DNA of 64,000 bases from Streptomyces sp. AP-93 (lineage in GTDB: Bacteria > Actinomycetota > Actinomycetes > Streptomycetales > Streptomycetaceae). Shown here piece by piece: positions 41,301 through 49,411 of this stretch. The translations under genes and the position numbers were made by a program. The notes beneath the pieces are model-generated. The model made no database searches, had not been told where the DNA came from, and saw only the letters and a list, made by a program, of their open reading frames with translations. The stretch is from assembly GCF_022808175.1 (NCBI RefSeq), contig NZ_JALGBX010000027.1, forward strand, positions 1 to 64,000. The letters run 5' to 3'. Position 1 is the first letter of the stretch. Every line of letters begins with the position of its first letter.

Positions 41301-43096
41301 CGGAGCTGCTCGCCCGCCTCACGGAGACGCTCCCCGCGCCGGTGCCCACCGCCCCGGCCGTCCCCACCGCCCCGGCCGTCCCCACTGCCGCGGCCCCCGA
41401 GGTGACCGGCGAGGTCACCGCAGCCGTGCTCGCGCAGGTGGCCCGGATCAGCGCCTTCCCGGTGGAACAGCTGAGCAACGACCAGCTGCTGATCGACGAC
41501 CTCGGCTTCGACTCGCTGATGCTGACCGACCTGTTCACCTCCCTCAACCGGCAGTGGCCGCAGTGGACCTTCGACGAGCGGGCCGCCGACCGGCCGACCG
41601 TCGCCCGGATCGCCGCGCTGATCACGGGCGGCTGCCCGGACGCCACGGCGGCGACCGCCGTCCCGGGGCAGCGCGCCGGACAGGGTGACGGGCCTCCGCC
41701 CGGGACGTCCGCAGACATGCCGCCGGTCGCGGTGGACCCCGACCCGCCCGCGGCCGCGGACTTCCCAGGCCTGTGCGTGGTCCCGGCGCCCCCGGACCAG
41801 CGGACGGACGACCCGGCCGCGCCGGAGGAGCACACGCGGATCGACTGCTTCCCGGAGGTGGCCGCCCACGGTGAGCGGATCGGGATGCTCGCCGGGCTGG
41901 GGCTCGCCAATCCGTACTTCCTCGTCCACGAGGGCGGCATGACGGACACGACGGTCGTCGACGGCCGGGAACTCGTCTCCTTCTCCAGCTACAACTACCT
42001 GGGCATGGCGACCGACCCGAAGGTGAAGGCGGCCGCCAAGGAGGCGGTCGAGCGCTACGGCACCTCGGTGTCCGCCAGCCGGCTGCTGTCCGGCAGCCGT
42101 CCGCTCCACCTGGAACTCGAAGCGGAACTCGCCGAGCGGCTCGGATGCGAAGCCGCGCTCACCCTGGCCAACGGACACGCCACCAACGTCACCGTGATCG
42201 GGCACCTCGTCGGCCCCGGGGACCTCGTCCTCCACGACTCCCTCGCCCACGACAGCATCCTGCAGGGCTGCAAGCTCTCCGGCGCGACCCGGCGCCCGTT
42301 CCCGCACAACGACGCGGCCGCACTCGACGCCGTGCTCGGCCAGGTCCGCGACCAGTACCGGCGGGTGCTCGTCGTCGTCGAGGGCGTCTACAGCATGGAC
42401 GGCGACATCGCCGACCTGCCCGCCCTCGTCGAGGTCAAGCGCCGCCACGGCGCGCTGCTGATGATCGACGAGGCCCACAGCATCGGCACGATCGGCACGA
42501 CGGGCATGGGCATCGGCGAGTACCACGGCATCGAGCGTTCGGCCGTCGATCTGTGGTCGGGCACGTTGTCCAAGGCACTGGCCAGCTGCGGCGGCTACGT
42601 CGCCGGGAGCCGCGCGGTCGTCGAGTACCTGCGCTACACCGTTCCGGGGTTCGTCTACAGCGCCGGCATGACCCCGGGCGACACCGCCGCCTCGCTGGCC
42701 GCCCTGCGCCTCCTGCGCACCGAGCCGCAGCGCGTCACGCGTCTCGCGTACAACGCCTCGCTGTTCGTCCGCCTGGCGCGCGAGGCGGGGATCGACGTCG
42801 GGGACAGCCACGACACGCCGGTCGTCCCCTGCATCGTCGGGGACTCGCTGAAGACCCTGAAGCTCGCGGAGGCCCTCTTCCAGCAGGGCATCAGCGTCAA
42901 CCCCATCCTCCACCCGGCCGTACCGGAGGAAATGGCCCGGCTGCGCTTCTTCATCACCTGTGACCACACACCCGACCAGATCCGGCAGGCCGTGACCGCG
43001 CTGGAGCGCGAACTGCGGCAGCTGGACGCGGACACGGCGACGGAAGCGGACGCGGCCACGGACGCGGCCACCGACGCCCCCGCCGCCGCCGCGTGA
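38312..43096 (+). CDS. Polyketide synthase KS-AT-ACP fused to PLP-dependent alpha-oxoamine synthase
   Basis: 1,594 residues. Ketosynthase, residues about 1-460: active Cys208 in DAACSGSLVALD, His343 in EAHGTGTAAGD, His384 in ALIGHSLAAAG. Acyltransferase, about 555-870: FLFPGQGSQRPGM, Ser677 in GHSAGEFAAAA, and NAFHSPHL, the AFH pattern usually associated with malonyl-CoA. A Pro/Val/Gln linker precedes the carrier domain, about 1030-1120, with Ser1068 in LGFDSLML. Alpha-oxoamine synthase, about 1190-1580: SGSRPLHLELEAELAERLG, MIDEAHSIG (Asp1386) and PLP Lys1421 in GTLSKALASCGG. No KR, DH, ER or thioesterase is seen. The last domain should release the chain by decarboxylative condensation with an amino acid, giving an alpha-amino-ketone. 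Chain length, starter and amino acid cannot be read. Confidence 0.92.
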   Translation: MTDIAIVGLGCRFPGAPDIRTYWKLLMSAERQFSAVPGERWNHGTFHEPGNRSAPNASYTDQVAFLEDLDRFDAAHYGVPPARARAMDPQHRLMLDVSREALADAGLGRGDFDRENTGVFFGLSVSDYKDLMAAPLRAITLAEDAHAADDGADAADAADAADAAKERARQLGTIDAFTLPGSLLNMAAGTVSRHFDLGGPSFAVDAACSGSLVALDQAIAQVRSGSCRIALVGGVYLNLTPDSLVGFSRLRALSAAGVCRPFDEEADGFVLGEGAGVVVIRPLADALADGDRVYAVIKGIGSANDGASPGPLVPTSEGQLRAMRRAYEDAGVAPSSVGFLEAHGTGTAAGDRAESEALRRLRTEYPDDDPALCYLGAGKALIGHSLAAAGIAGLIKTALVVHHRTIVPQPETTPHPDLGISAAGLRFAATALPFPDTGTPRRAAVSSFGFGGTNVHVVLEERQPDTAAGHLPDRPEDTGPHLVLLSAGNAELLDRHIGDVLDTLDTAHRAPLAAVAHTLGSREPLTARLAIVATGTDAFVERLRHAREQLLAGARGDLGEGAFAADAPLPAAQRSVAFLFPGQGSQRPGMMRDLHERFPAFRSAVAVLDSVARGDVGFDLSDLLYGEEARSHGDTEELRKRLAATDVCQPLLGTVQMAATRVLADCGIRPDLTLGHSAGEFAAAAAAGALTNVDTVRLLVHRGATLRQAESRFAGGMLAVQTDEETCRRLTNGIDGVWLACFNQPRQIVVSGTPEGLAALREACAEAGVVTAALDVSNAFHSPHLAAVEDTIRAGLTARPIAGPVLPFVSSVNAEVCTDPGRLRELWTRHASAPVLFGDAVRTAYDQGARVFLQVTGGSSLLTSVRRNLTGHDDVHVVPVEGMADGGRTFALALARLVVLGVPVDPRALVAEEDRRLLDLPVAGLATQSYWVPARRATKRAPAAASVPPQPVCPVQPVQPVQPVEPAQPEETSMNAPTYDPANTPMGELLQLVQQQAELLARLTETLPAPVPTAPAVPTAPAVPTAAAPEVTGEVTAAVLAQVARISAFPVEQLSNDQLLIDDLGFDSLMLTDLFTSLNRQWPQWTFDERAADRPTVARIAALITGGCPDATAATAVPGQRAGQGDGPPPGTSADMPPVAVDPDPPAAADFPGLCVVPAPPDQRTDDPAAPEEHTRIDCFPEVAAHGERIGMLAGLGLANPYFLVHEGGMTDTTVVDGRELVSFSSYNYLGMATDPKVKAAAKEAVERYGTSVSASRLLSGSRPLHLELEAELAERLGCEAALTLANGHATNVTVIGHLVGPGDLVLHDSLAHDSILQGCKLSGATRRPFPHNDAAALDAVLGQVRDQYRRVLVVVEGVYSMDGDIADLPALVEVKRRHGALLMIDEAHSIGTIGTTGMGIGEYHGIERSAVDLWSGTLSKALASCGGYVAGSRAVVEYLRYTVPGFVYSAGMTPGDTAASLAALRLLRTEPQRVTRLAYNASLFVRLAREAGIDVGDSHDTPVVPCIVGDSLKTLKLAEALFQQGISVNPILHPAVPEEMARLRFFITCDHTPDQIRQAVTALERELRQLDADTATEADAATDAATDAPAAAA

Positions 43097-43788
43097 CCCC
43101 CGCCGCCGTGCACACCGTCTTCCCGCCGGCCGTGCCGGGACAGATCCACCGATGGGGCGGGGCCGGGGTCCTCGTGGCCCGGCGCCCCGACCTCCACCGG
43201 GCCGTGTCCCTCGCGCCCCTCTCACCGGCCGAGCGGCAGGTGGTCCGGGCGCTGCCGGCCTGGCGGCAGGCCGAGTGGGCGGCGGGACGGCTGCTCGCCA
43301 AGCGCCTGGTCGGCGAGTTCCTCGCCGTCCCGGCGGCCGACGCGGAGATCCTCCCGCGCTGCGACGGCAGCCCCCACGTCCTCGTCGGCGGGTGCCCGGT
43401 GCCGGCCCTGCACGTTTCCATCAGCCACACTGCCCACCACGTCGCCGCGGCCCTCGCACCGCAGCCGGTCGGAGTGGACCTGTGCGAGACCTCCTCGGCA
43501 GCCGCGGTACGGCGGGTCGCGGACCACGTGCTTTCCCCCGGGGAACTCTCCCTCGTCGGTACGGACCGGCCCGACGCGCTGGCCGGCGCCTGGGCGCTGA
43601 AGGAAGCGGCGGTCAAGGCCGACCGGACCGGCGTCTTCGGCACCGCGGCGCGGGGCATCGCGATCCTGGGCCTGCGGCCGCCCGTCCTCGGCGGGCGGCG
43701 CCGCGCGATGGCGTGGCAGGCGGGAGACGCGGTGCTCGCCCTCGTCCTCGCGGCACCGGCCGGGTCACCGGCCGCGGCACCGGCGTGA
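43093..43788 (+). CDS. 4'-phosphopantetheinyl transferase (Sfp-type)
   Basis: 231 residues, GTG start overlapping the PKS stop by 4 nt. Family motifs: EWAAGRLLAKRLVGEFL, LHVSISHTAHHVAAAL, the Mg-binding GVDLCE (usually GVDxE) and WALKEAAVKAD (WxxKEAxxK). It transfers phosphopantetheine from CoA to the carrier-protein serine, here most likely Ser1068 of the adjacent synthase, which makes the operon self-activating. The tail is Ala/Pro-rich. It is the last gene of the cluster; the region after it contains the SOS-like site of the next gene. Confidence 0.92.
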   Translation: MTPAAVHTVFPPAVPGQIHRWGGAGVLVARRPDLHRAVSLAPLSPAERQVVRALPAWRQAEWAAGRLLAKRLVGEFLAVPAADAEILPRCDGSPHVLVGGCPVPALHVSISHTAHHVAAALAPQPVGVDLCETSSAAAVRRVADHVLSPGELSLVGTDRPDALAGAWALKEAAVKADRTGVFGTAARGIAILGLRPPVLGGRRRAMAWQAGDAVLALVLAAPAGSPAAAPA

Positions 43789-43897
43789 CGGCATTCCCGT
43801 CCTGGGCGCCACACGCACCCGGAGGCAGCAGGAAGCGGAACAGCCGGGAACGGTCTGTGATGCCTGCTCCACCTGGGGTAATGCCTTGACGTGCATG

Positions 43898-43913
43898 TCG
43901 AACAGACTATCGA
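43898..43913 (+). promoter_or_regulatory. LexA (SOS) box-like site upstream of dnaE2
   Basis: TCGAACAGACTATCGA resembles the actinobacterial LexA site TCGAAC-n4-GTTCGA. The left half is perfect and the right half matches 4 of 6. It is located 82 nt upstream of dnaE2, a known SOS-regulated gene in this group. Confidence 0.65.
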
Positions 43914-43995
43914 ATACGGTCTACGCTGGAGAGACCGGACGGGGAGTCGGGTGTCGACGATCGGGGGCTGACCAGGAGCTGGAGGTGGTGACGCG

Positions 43996-46900
43996 ATGTT
44001 CGCGCACCTGCATGTCGCCTCCGGATACTCGGTGCGTTACGGCGCGGCGCTGCCCGGCCGGCTGGTCGAGCGGGCGGCGGAGCAAGGTCTGCGGGAGCTG
44101 GCGCTGACCGACCGGGACACGGTGGCCGGGGCGGTCCGGTTCGCGCAGGCCTGTGCGAAGGCCGGGATCCGGCCGCTGTTCGGTGCGGACCTCGCGGTCC
44201 CGCCCCTCGCCCCGGCCGGCCCGGCGCCGTCGAAGGGCCGTACCCCGGCCCGGGGCGGCGCCTTCGTCGCCGACTCCGCACCCCGGGTCACCCTGCTGGC
44301 CCGCGACGGCGCCGGCTGGGCCAACCTGTGCGCGCTGATCACCGCCGCCTGGACCGCCCGACAGCAGGCCGGCGGCGGGCAGCCGATCGTCCCCTGGCCC
44401 GCGATCCAGCAGCATGCCGAGGGGCTCACCGTACTGCTGGGACCGGCGTCCGAGCCGGTACGGGCGCTCGCCGACGGCCGCCCGGACCGGGCGGCCGAGC
44501 TGCTCGCACCGTGGCGGGAGGCGTTCGGGCAGCACCTCCGGCTGGAGGCCGTGCACCACCGCCGCACCGGCACGGGGCCCGGCTCGCTCCGGCTGGCCGC
44601 CCGCACGCTCGGACTGGCCGCCGACCTCGACCTGCTCGCCGTCCTGACCAACGCGGTCCGCTACGCGACCCCGGACCAGGCGCCGGTCGCCGACGTACTG
44701 GACTCGGCCCGTCTGCTCACCCCCATCCGGCCCGGCCACACCTGCAACGGCGAGCGGTCGCTGAAGAGCGCCGCCGAGATGGGCGAGCTCGCCGAGGAAG
44801 TCGCCCGGGCAGCCGGACAGGAGAACGGCGGGGCCGCACACCTGCTGGCCACCACCACCCGTACCGCCTCCGAGTGCCGCCTCGACCCGTACGCCGACCT
44901 CGGGATCGGCCGGGTCCACTTCCCGGAGGAACACGTCATCGGCCTGGCCCCCGGCACGTCCGCCCGGGCCCTGCGCGAACGCTGCGAGGCGGCGATGGTC
45001 CGCCACGGCTACGACCGCTCCGCCACCATGCGGACCCGCCTGGAGGAGGAGCTCCGGGTGCTGAACACGCTCGGCTGGCCCTCGTACGCCCTGACCGTGG
45101 CCCAAGTCGTCGACGACATCCGGGAGATGGGCATCCGGGTGCAAGCCCGGGGTTCCGGCGCCGGTTCCCTGGTGGTGCACCTGCTCGGCATCTCCTTCGC
45201 CAACCCGCTGGAGCACGGGCTGCTGATGGAGCGCTTCGTCAACCTGCGCCGCCGCACGCTGCCGGACATCGACATCGACGTGGAGTCCGCACGCCGCCTG
45301 GACGTCTACCGCCGGATCATGGACCGGTTCGGCACCGAGCGGGTCTGCACCCTCAGCATGCCGGAGACCTACCGGGTGCGGTGGGCGATCCGCGACGCCG
45401 GCCTGGCCCTCGGTCTGCCCCCGGACGAGGTCGGACGCCTGGCCAAGGCGTTCCCGCACATCGCCGCCCGCTCGGCCCGCACCGCACTGCGCGAACTCCC
45501 GGAGCTGCGGCAGGTCGCCGCCCACGCCGACCGCTACGGGAGGCTGTGGGACCTCGTCGAAGGCCTCGACGCGCTCCCGCGCGGCACCGCGATGCACCCC
45601 TGCGGCGTCATCCTCTCCGACGCCACCCTCCTCAAGCGCACTCCCGTCGTCCCCACCGCCACCGAAGGCTTCCCCGCCACCGTCTTCGACAAGGAAGACG
45701 TCGAAAAGGACGGCCTCGGCCTGCTGAAGCTCGACGTCCTGGGCGTACGGATGCAGAGCTCGATGGCGTACGCGGTCCGCGAGATCGAACGCACCACCGG
45801 CGAGCGGATCGACCTGGACGACCGCACTCAGGTACCGCTGACCGACCCGGCCGCCTACGAGTTGCTGCGCGAGGGCGAGTCGCTGGGCGTCTTCCAGCTG
45901 GAGTCCCCCGGCCAGAAGGACCTCCTCGGCCGGCTCCAGCCGGAGACCTTCGCCGACCTGGTCGCCGAGATCTCGTTGTTCCGCCCGGGCCCGGTCCAGG
46001 CGGACATGATCCGCCCGTTCCTCCTGGGCCGGCATGGCAAGAAGGCCGTCACCTACCCCCACCCGGACCTGGAGCGGTGGCTGAGCTCCACCTACGGGGT
46101 GGTCATCTACAACGAGCAGGTGGCGGGCCTGTTCGCCACCATGACCCGCAGCGACCTGGCCATGGGTGAGGAAGCGCGCCGTGCCCTGGCCCAGCCGGAG
46201 CGCCTGGCGAAGCTCCAGACCTGGTACCGGCAGAGCGCCACCGCGGCCGGCTACCGGCCGGAGGTGATCGACGCGGTGTGGCGGATGCTGGAGAACATGG
46301 GGGCCTACGGCTTCGCGAAGGCGCACGCGACCGCCTTCGCGCTGCCCACCCTGCAGTCGGCCTGGCTGAAGGCGCACTACGCGGCGCCGTTCTACGCCGG
46401 GCTGCTGGAGCACGACCCCGGCATGTACCCGAAGCGGCTGGTGCTGTCCGACGCCCGGCGCCGCGGCGTGCCGATCCTGCCGCTCGATGTCCAGTACTCC
46501 GCCACCAGCTACCGCACCGAGCGGCTCCCGGACGGCAGGCTGGGCCTGCGGATATCGCTGGCCGACGTCCAGGGCATCACCGAGGAGCAGGCCGCCCGGA
46601 TCGAAGCGGGCCGTCCGTACACGGACCTCGCCGACTTCTGGGCCCGCGCCCGGCCCGCCCACCCGGTGGCCGATCGCCTCGCGCGGATCGGCGCCTTCGC
46701 CACCCTCGCCCCCGGAGCCGGCCGCCGTGACCTGCTCCTGCAGATCGAGGAGCTCCACCGCCACCAGCGGACCTCCACAGGAGCCGGTCAGCTCACCCTC
46801 ACCCCGGCCGGCGCAGGCTCGTACCCCGGGCCGAGCGGTCTGCCGGTGATGACGCCGAGCGAGGAGTTGGACGCCGAGCTGGAGGTCATCGGCATGGACG

Positions 46901-47412
46901 CCTCCCGGCACCTGATGGAACCGCTGCACCCGCTGCTGACCGAGCTCGGCGTCACGGCCTCCTCCCGGCTGAAGTACCAGACGACCGGCGAGACCGTACT
47001 GGTGGCCGGCGCGAAGGTCGCCATCCAGACCCCGCCCATGCGCTCCGGCCGCCGCACCATCTTCGTCTCCCTGGACGACGGAAGCCCGGCCGGTCAGATC
47101 GACCTCACCTTCTTCGACGACACCCACGAGCAGGCCGCCTACCCGCTCTTCCACCACTTCCTGCTCCTCGCGCGCGGTACCGTCTCCCGCCGCGGCAAGT
47201 CCGTCTCCGTCATCGGCACCCACGCCTGGAACCTCCAGGACATCGCCGACGCCCACCGGGACGGCGGCCCCGCCGCCGTCCGTACGCTGCTCGCCGGCGA
47301 GCCCCCGTGCTCCGACGGCGAGGCAGTCTCGGCAGCCCGGCCGGCTCCCGGCGGACAGGGCGGCGGCGGTGCAGGGCGGCTGTGGCACGCCAGTCAGGGG
47401 AGCGCCGGATGA
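43996..47412 (+). CDS. dnaE2: Error-prone DNA polymerase DnaE2
   Basis: 1,138 residues. The PHP domain is at the N-terminus (FAHLHVASGYSVRYGA, ELALTDRDTVAGAVRFAQAC). The catalytic palm contains PDIDIDVESAR with the Asp pair at residues 426 and 428. Fingers and C-terminal helix-hairpin-helix parts follow (GAYGFAKAHATAFALPTLQ, LSLADVQGITEEQAARIEAG), then an OB-fold. The length and the organisation with an ImuB-type gene immediately downstream (ATGA overlap) fit DnaE2, the polymerase of damage-induced mutagenesis, not the replicative DnaE1. A LexA-like site precedes it. No imuA'/RecA-like gene is present in the window. Confidence 0.9.
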   Translation: MFAHLHVASGYSVRYGAALPGRLVERAAEQGLRELALTDRDTVAGAVRFAQACAKAGIRPLFGADLAVPPLAPAGPAPSKGRTPARGGAFVADSAPRVTLLARDGAGWANLCALITAAWTARQQAGGGQPIVPWPAIQQHAEGLTVLLGPASEPVRALADGRPDRAAELLAPWREAFGQHLRLEAVHHRRTGTGPGSLRLAARTLGLAADLDLLAVLTNAVRYATPDQAPVADVLDSARLLTPIRPGHTCNGERSLKSAAEMGELAEEVARAAGQENGGAAHLLATTTRTASECRLDPYADLGIGRVHFPEEHVIGLAPGTSARALRERCEAAMVRHGYDRSATMRTRLEEELRVLNTLGWPSYALTVAQVVDDIREMGIRVQARGSGAGSLVVHLLGISFANPLEHGLLMERFVNLRRRTLPDIDIDVESARRLDVYRRIMDRFGTERVCTLSMPETYRVRWAIRDAGLALGLPPDEVGRLAKAFPHIAARSARTALRELPELRQVAAHADRYGRLWDLVEGLDALPRGTAMHPCGVILSDATLLKRTPVVPTATEGFPATVFDKEDVEKDGLGLLKLDVLGVRMQSSMAYAVREIERTTGERIDLDDRTQVPLTDPAAYELLREGESLGVFQLESPGQKDLLGRLQPETFADLVAEISLFRPGPVQADMIRPFLLGRHGKKAVTYPHPDLERWLSSTYGVVIYNEQVAGLFATMTRSDLAMGEEARRALAQPERLAKLQTWYRQSATAAGYRPEVIDAVWRMLENMGAYGFAKAHATAFALPTLQSAWLKAHYAAPFYAGLLEHDPGMYPKRLVLSDARRRGVPILPLDVQYSATSYRTERLPDGRLGLRISLADVQGITEEQAARIEAGRPYTDLADFWARARPAHPVADRLARIGAFATLAPGAGRRDLLLQIEELHRHQRTSTGAGQLTLTPAGAGSYPGPSGLPVMTPSEELDAELEVIGMDASRHLMEPLHPLLTELGVTASSRLKYQTTGETVLVAGAKVAIQTPPMRSGRRTIFVSLDDGSPAGQIDLTFFDDTHEQAAYPLFHHFLLLARGTVSRRGKSVSVIGTHAWNLQDIADAHRDGGPAAVRTLLAGEPPCSDGEAVSAARPAPGGQGGGGAGRLWHASQGSAG

Positions 47413-48476
47413 CCAGCACCAGCAGCAGTACCAGTACCACTCCCACTACCACTACCAGGGTGACGATCCTTCACCTGCGCTTCCACCGCGCCGGCTTCGA
47501 GACCTACCGCGAACTGTTCACGGTGCTGGGTGACATCACCCCGGTCGTCCAGGCGCTCCCACCGGACGGCGCGCTGCTGGATCTGGCCGGTGCCACGCGC
47601 TATTTCGGGCAGTCTCCCGCAGAGCTCGCGGACCGGCTCCAGACCCGGCTCGCAGCCCGGTACGGACTGGTCAGCACGGGCGGGATCGGCCCGAACCGTC
47701 TGCTCGCCACCCTCGCCGCCGACACCGCTCCGCCCGGCACCGTCCGGGTGCTGCCCGACGACCCTGCCGAACTGGAGCGCTTCCTGCACGGCTGTCGGGT
47801 ACGGGCACTGCCCGGGGTCGGGTCCGTCCTGGAACGCTCGCTGCTCCGGTACGGGATCGGGACGATCGGTGATCTGGCCGCCCTCCCGCTGACCACGGTG
47901 CAGCGGATCGCCGGCGCCTCCGCCGGTCGCCTCCTGCACGAGCGGGCTCGGGGGACCGACCGCCGCACCGTCAGCCCGGGCGGACCGCCCGCCACCATCA
48001 CCAGCGCCCGGCGCTTCGACCGGGACGTCCTCGACCCGGCCGAGGTCCGCCGCGCCCTGCTCGGCGCGGCCACGGACCTCGGAGCCCGGCTCCGGATCGC
48101 CGGACAGGTCGCCCGGACGGTCGAGCTGCAGGTCACCTACGCCGACCGGTCGACCACCACGCGTTCGCGCACCCTGCCCGAGCCCACCGCCCACACCCCC
48201 TGCCTCCAGCAGGCGTTGTACGGACTGTTCTCCGCACTCGGGCTCCAACGGGCGCGCGTGCGGGCGGTGTCCACCCGGGTCGGCGAGCTGACCGGCTCGG
48301 CCGGCGCCTCGGAGCAACTGACCTTCGACCGCCCCACCGAGAACGCCCGCGCGCTGGAACCGGTCATCGACCGGGTCGGTCGGCGCTTCGGCCCCGGCGC
48401 GGTTCGCCCGGCCTCGCTCCTGACACCGAGACCAGGACCCCGGCGGGCCTTATCGGGCGAGCGCCCTGCAGCCTGA
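47409..48476 (+). CDS. ImuB-like DNA polymerase Y-family protein
   Basis: 355 residues from ATG 47409, overlapping dnaE2 by 4 nt. After a Thr/Ser-rich start it aligns with Y-family polymerases: LRFHRAGFETYRELFTVLGD, LLDLAGATRYFGQSPAELAD, GGIGPNRLLATLAADTAPPG and VRALPGVGSVLERSLLRYGI (helix-hairpin-helix). The usual first metal-binding Asp and the paired DE catalytic residues are not seen, so it is probably an inactive ImuB-type scaffold. The C-terminal EQLTFDRP could be a beta-clamp binding motif. Together with DnaE2 it would form the mutasome. Confidence 0.82.
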   Translation: MTSTSSSTSTTPTTTTRVTILHLRFHRAGFETYRELFTVLGDITPVVQALPPDGALLDLAGATRYFGQSPAELADRLQTRLAARYGLVSTGGIGPNRLLATLAADTAPPGTVRVLPDDPAELERFLHGCRVRALPGVGSVLERSLLRYGIGTIGDLAALPLTTVQRIAGASAGRLLHERARGTDRRTVSPGGPPATITSARRFDRDVLDPAEVRRALLGAATDLGARLRIAGQVARTVELQVTYADRSTTTRSRTLPEPTAHTPCLQQALYGLFSALGLQRARVRAVSTRVGELTGSAGASEQLTFDRPTENARALEPVIDRVGRRFGPGAVRPASLLTPRPGPRRALSGERPAA

Positions 48477-48496
48477 AACCCCGACTCTCTGGGTGC

Positions 48497-49291
48497 TCAG
48501 TCCAGCGGTGGCCAGGCACCGGCGAGCAGACGCTCAGCCTCCGCGACGATCGCTCCGGCCAGTTGCTCACGTGTGCCGTGCCGGATCGCCCCCAGTCGTT
48601 GTACGCATCGACCTTGTCGACCAGTGGCCGAAGCGACTGAGGCCGGGCCAGTGCGCACAGCCTCCGTCGCGGTGACGGCGCAGGGGGTGTGCGGGGTGGG
48701 CATGGCGACGTCGGTGCCGGGACCGCCATGGACGAAGTACGACCAGAAGTCGACGGTCGAGCGGGCGGGAAGGCTGCTCGCCCGGCCGGCGAACTCGTTT
48801 CGGACGTAGTCGGCGAGGTCGTTTCCGTAGATGACGATGTCGGTCTGGTGGACGGACAGCACGGGGTGGCCGCATTCGCCTGCTGTGCCGGGCAGGTAGC
48901 GGTGGCTGTAGACGGGGACCAGCTGCGGGACGGCCGCCAGCTCGGACCGTGCGATCTGCAGCGCGTCGGATGTCCCTGCCGGCCTCGGACTCCAGGCCGG
49001 GTGCCAGAAGCCGTTGTGCTCCACGTCGAAGAGCACGCCCTCGATCGGCTGCGAGAGTCGCCCGGCGAGGTCCTCGGGGTCGCCGCCCCGCCAGTCGGGC
49101 CAGCTTCGCGACCCGTGCGGGAGCCCGGCGGAAAGGAAGACCCTGTGGTCAGCCGAGAAGGCGAAGCCGAACCGCGCCTCGACCGCGTCGAGTTCCCGCT
49201 CGCTGAGGCCAGGGGCGATCTCGGCTCGGAGCGCGTTCTGAAGGTCCCGGGCGGCTTCGAGGGTCAGTGGTTCGGGCGCCTGTTCGGTCAT
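48497..49291 (-). CDS. SMI1/KNR4 (SUKH)-family protein
   Basis: 264 residues from ATG 49291. The N-terminal SUKH pattern is visible: LSERELDAVEARFGFAFSAD, HRVFLSAGLPHGSRSWPDWR, VEHNGFWHPAWSPRP, VPVYSHRYLPG and TDIVIYGNDLADYVRNEF. SUKH proteins include immunity proteins of polymorphic toxins and cell-wall synthesis regulators. Near the C-terminus (about 48570-48650) a neighbouring frame reads more convincingly (LRPLVDKVDAYNDWGRSG). The true gene may therefore have two compensating indels there, or the tail may be altered. Confidence 0.78.
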   Translation of the reverse strand: MTEQAPEPLTLEAARDLQNALRAEIAPGLSERELDAVEARFGFAFSADHRVFLSAGLPHGSRSWPDWRGGDPEDLAGRLSQPIEGVLFDVEHNGFWHPAWSPRPAGTSDALQIARSELAAVPQLVPVYSHRYLPGTAGECGHPVLSVHQTDIVIYGNDLADYVRNEFAGRASSLPARSTVDFWSYFVHGGPGTDVAMPTPHTPCAVTATEAVRTGPASVASATGRQGRCVQRLGAIRHGTREQLAGAIVAEAERLLAGAWPPLD

Positions 49292-49411
49292 TCGGCAGCA
49301 TAGTGACCGCTCCCGAGCTGATCCGGATGGCCGGCGGGGCCGGGAGCGGTGCGACGGGTTACGGTCAGTGAGGCCGGGGCGATTCCCTGACCCCACGTGC
49401 CCGTGGCTGTG

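Noticed and set aside
38294..43225. 1,643-codon open frame on the minus strand opposite the PKS gene
   Set aside because: It is a GC-bias shadow. It has no domain content, is extremely rich in Arg/Gly/Val/Asp, and exactly opposes a gene with clear catalytic motifs.
43921..47388. 1,155-codon open frame on the minus strand opposite dnaE2
   Set aside because: Same explanation: codon-bias shadow of a strongly coding plus-strand gene.
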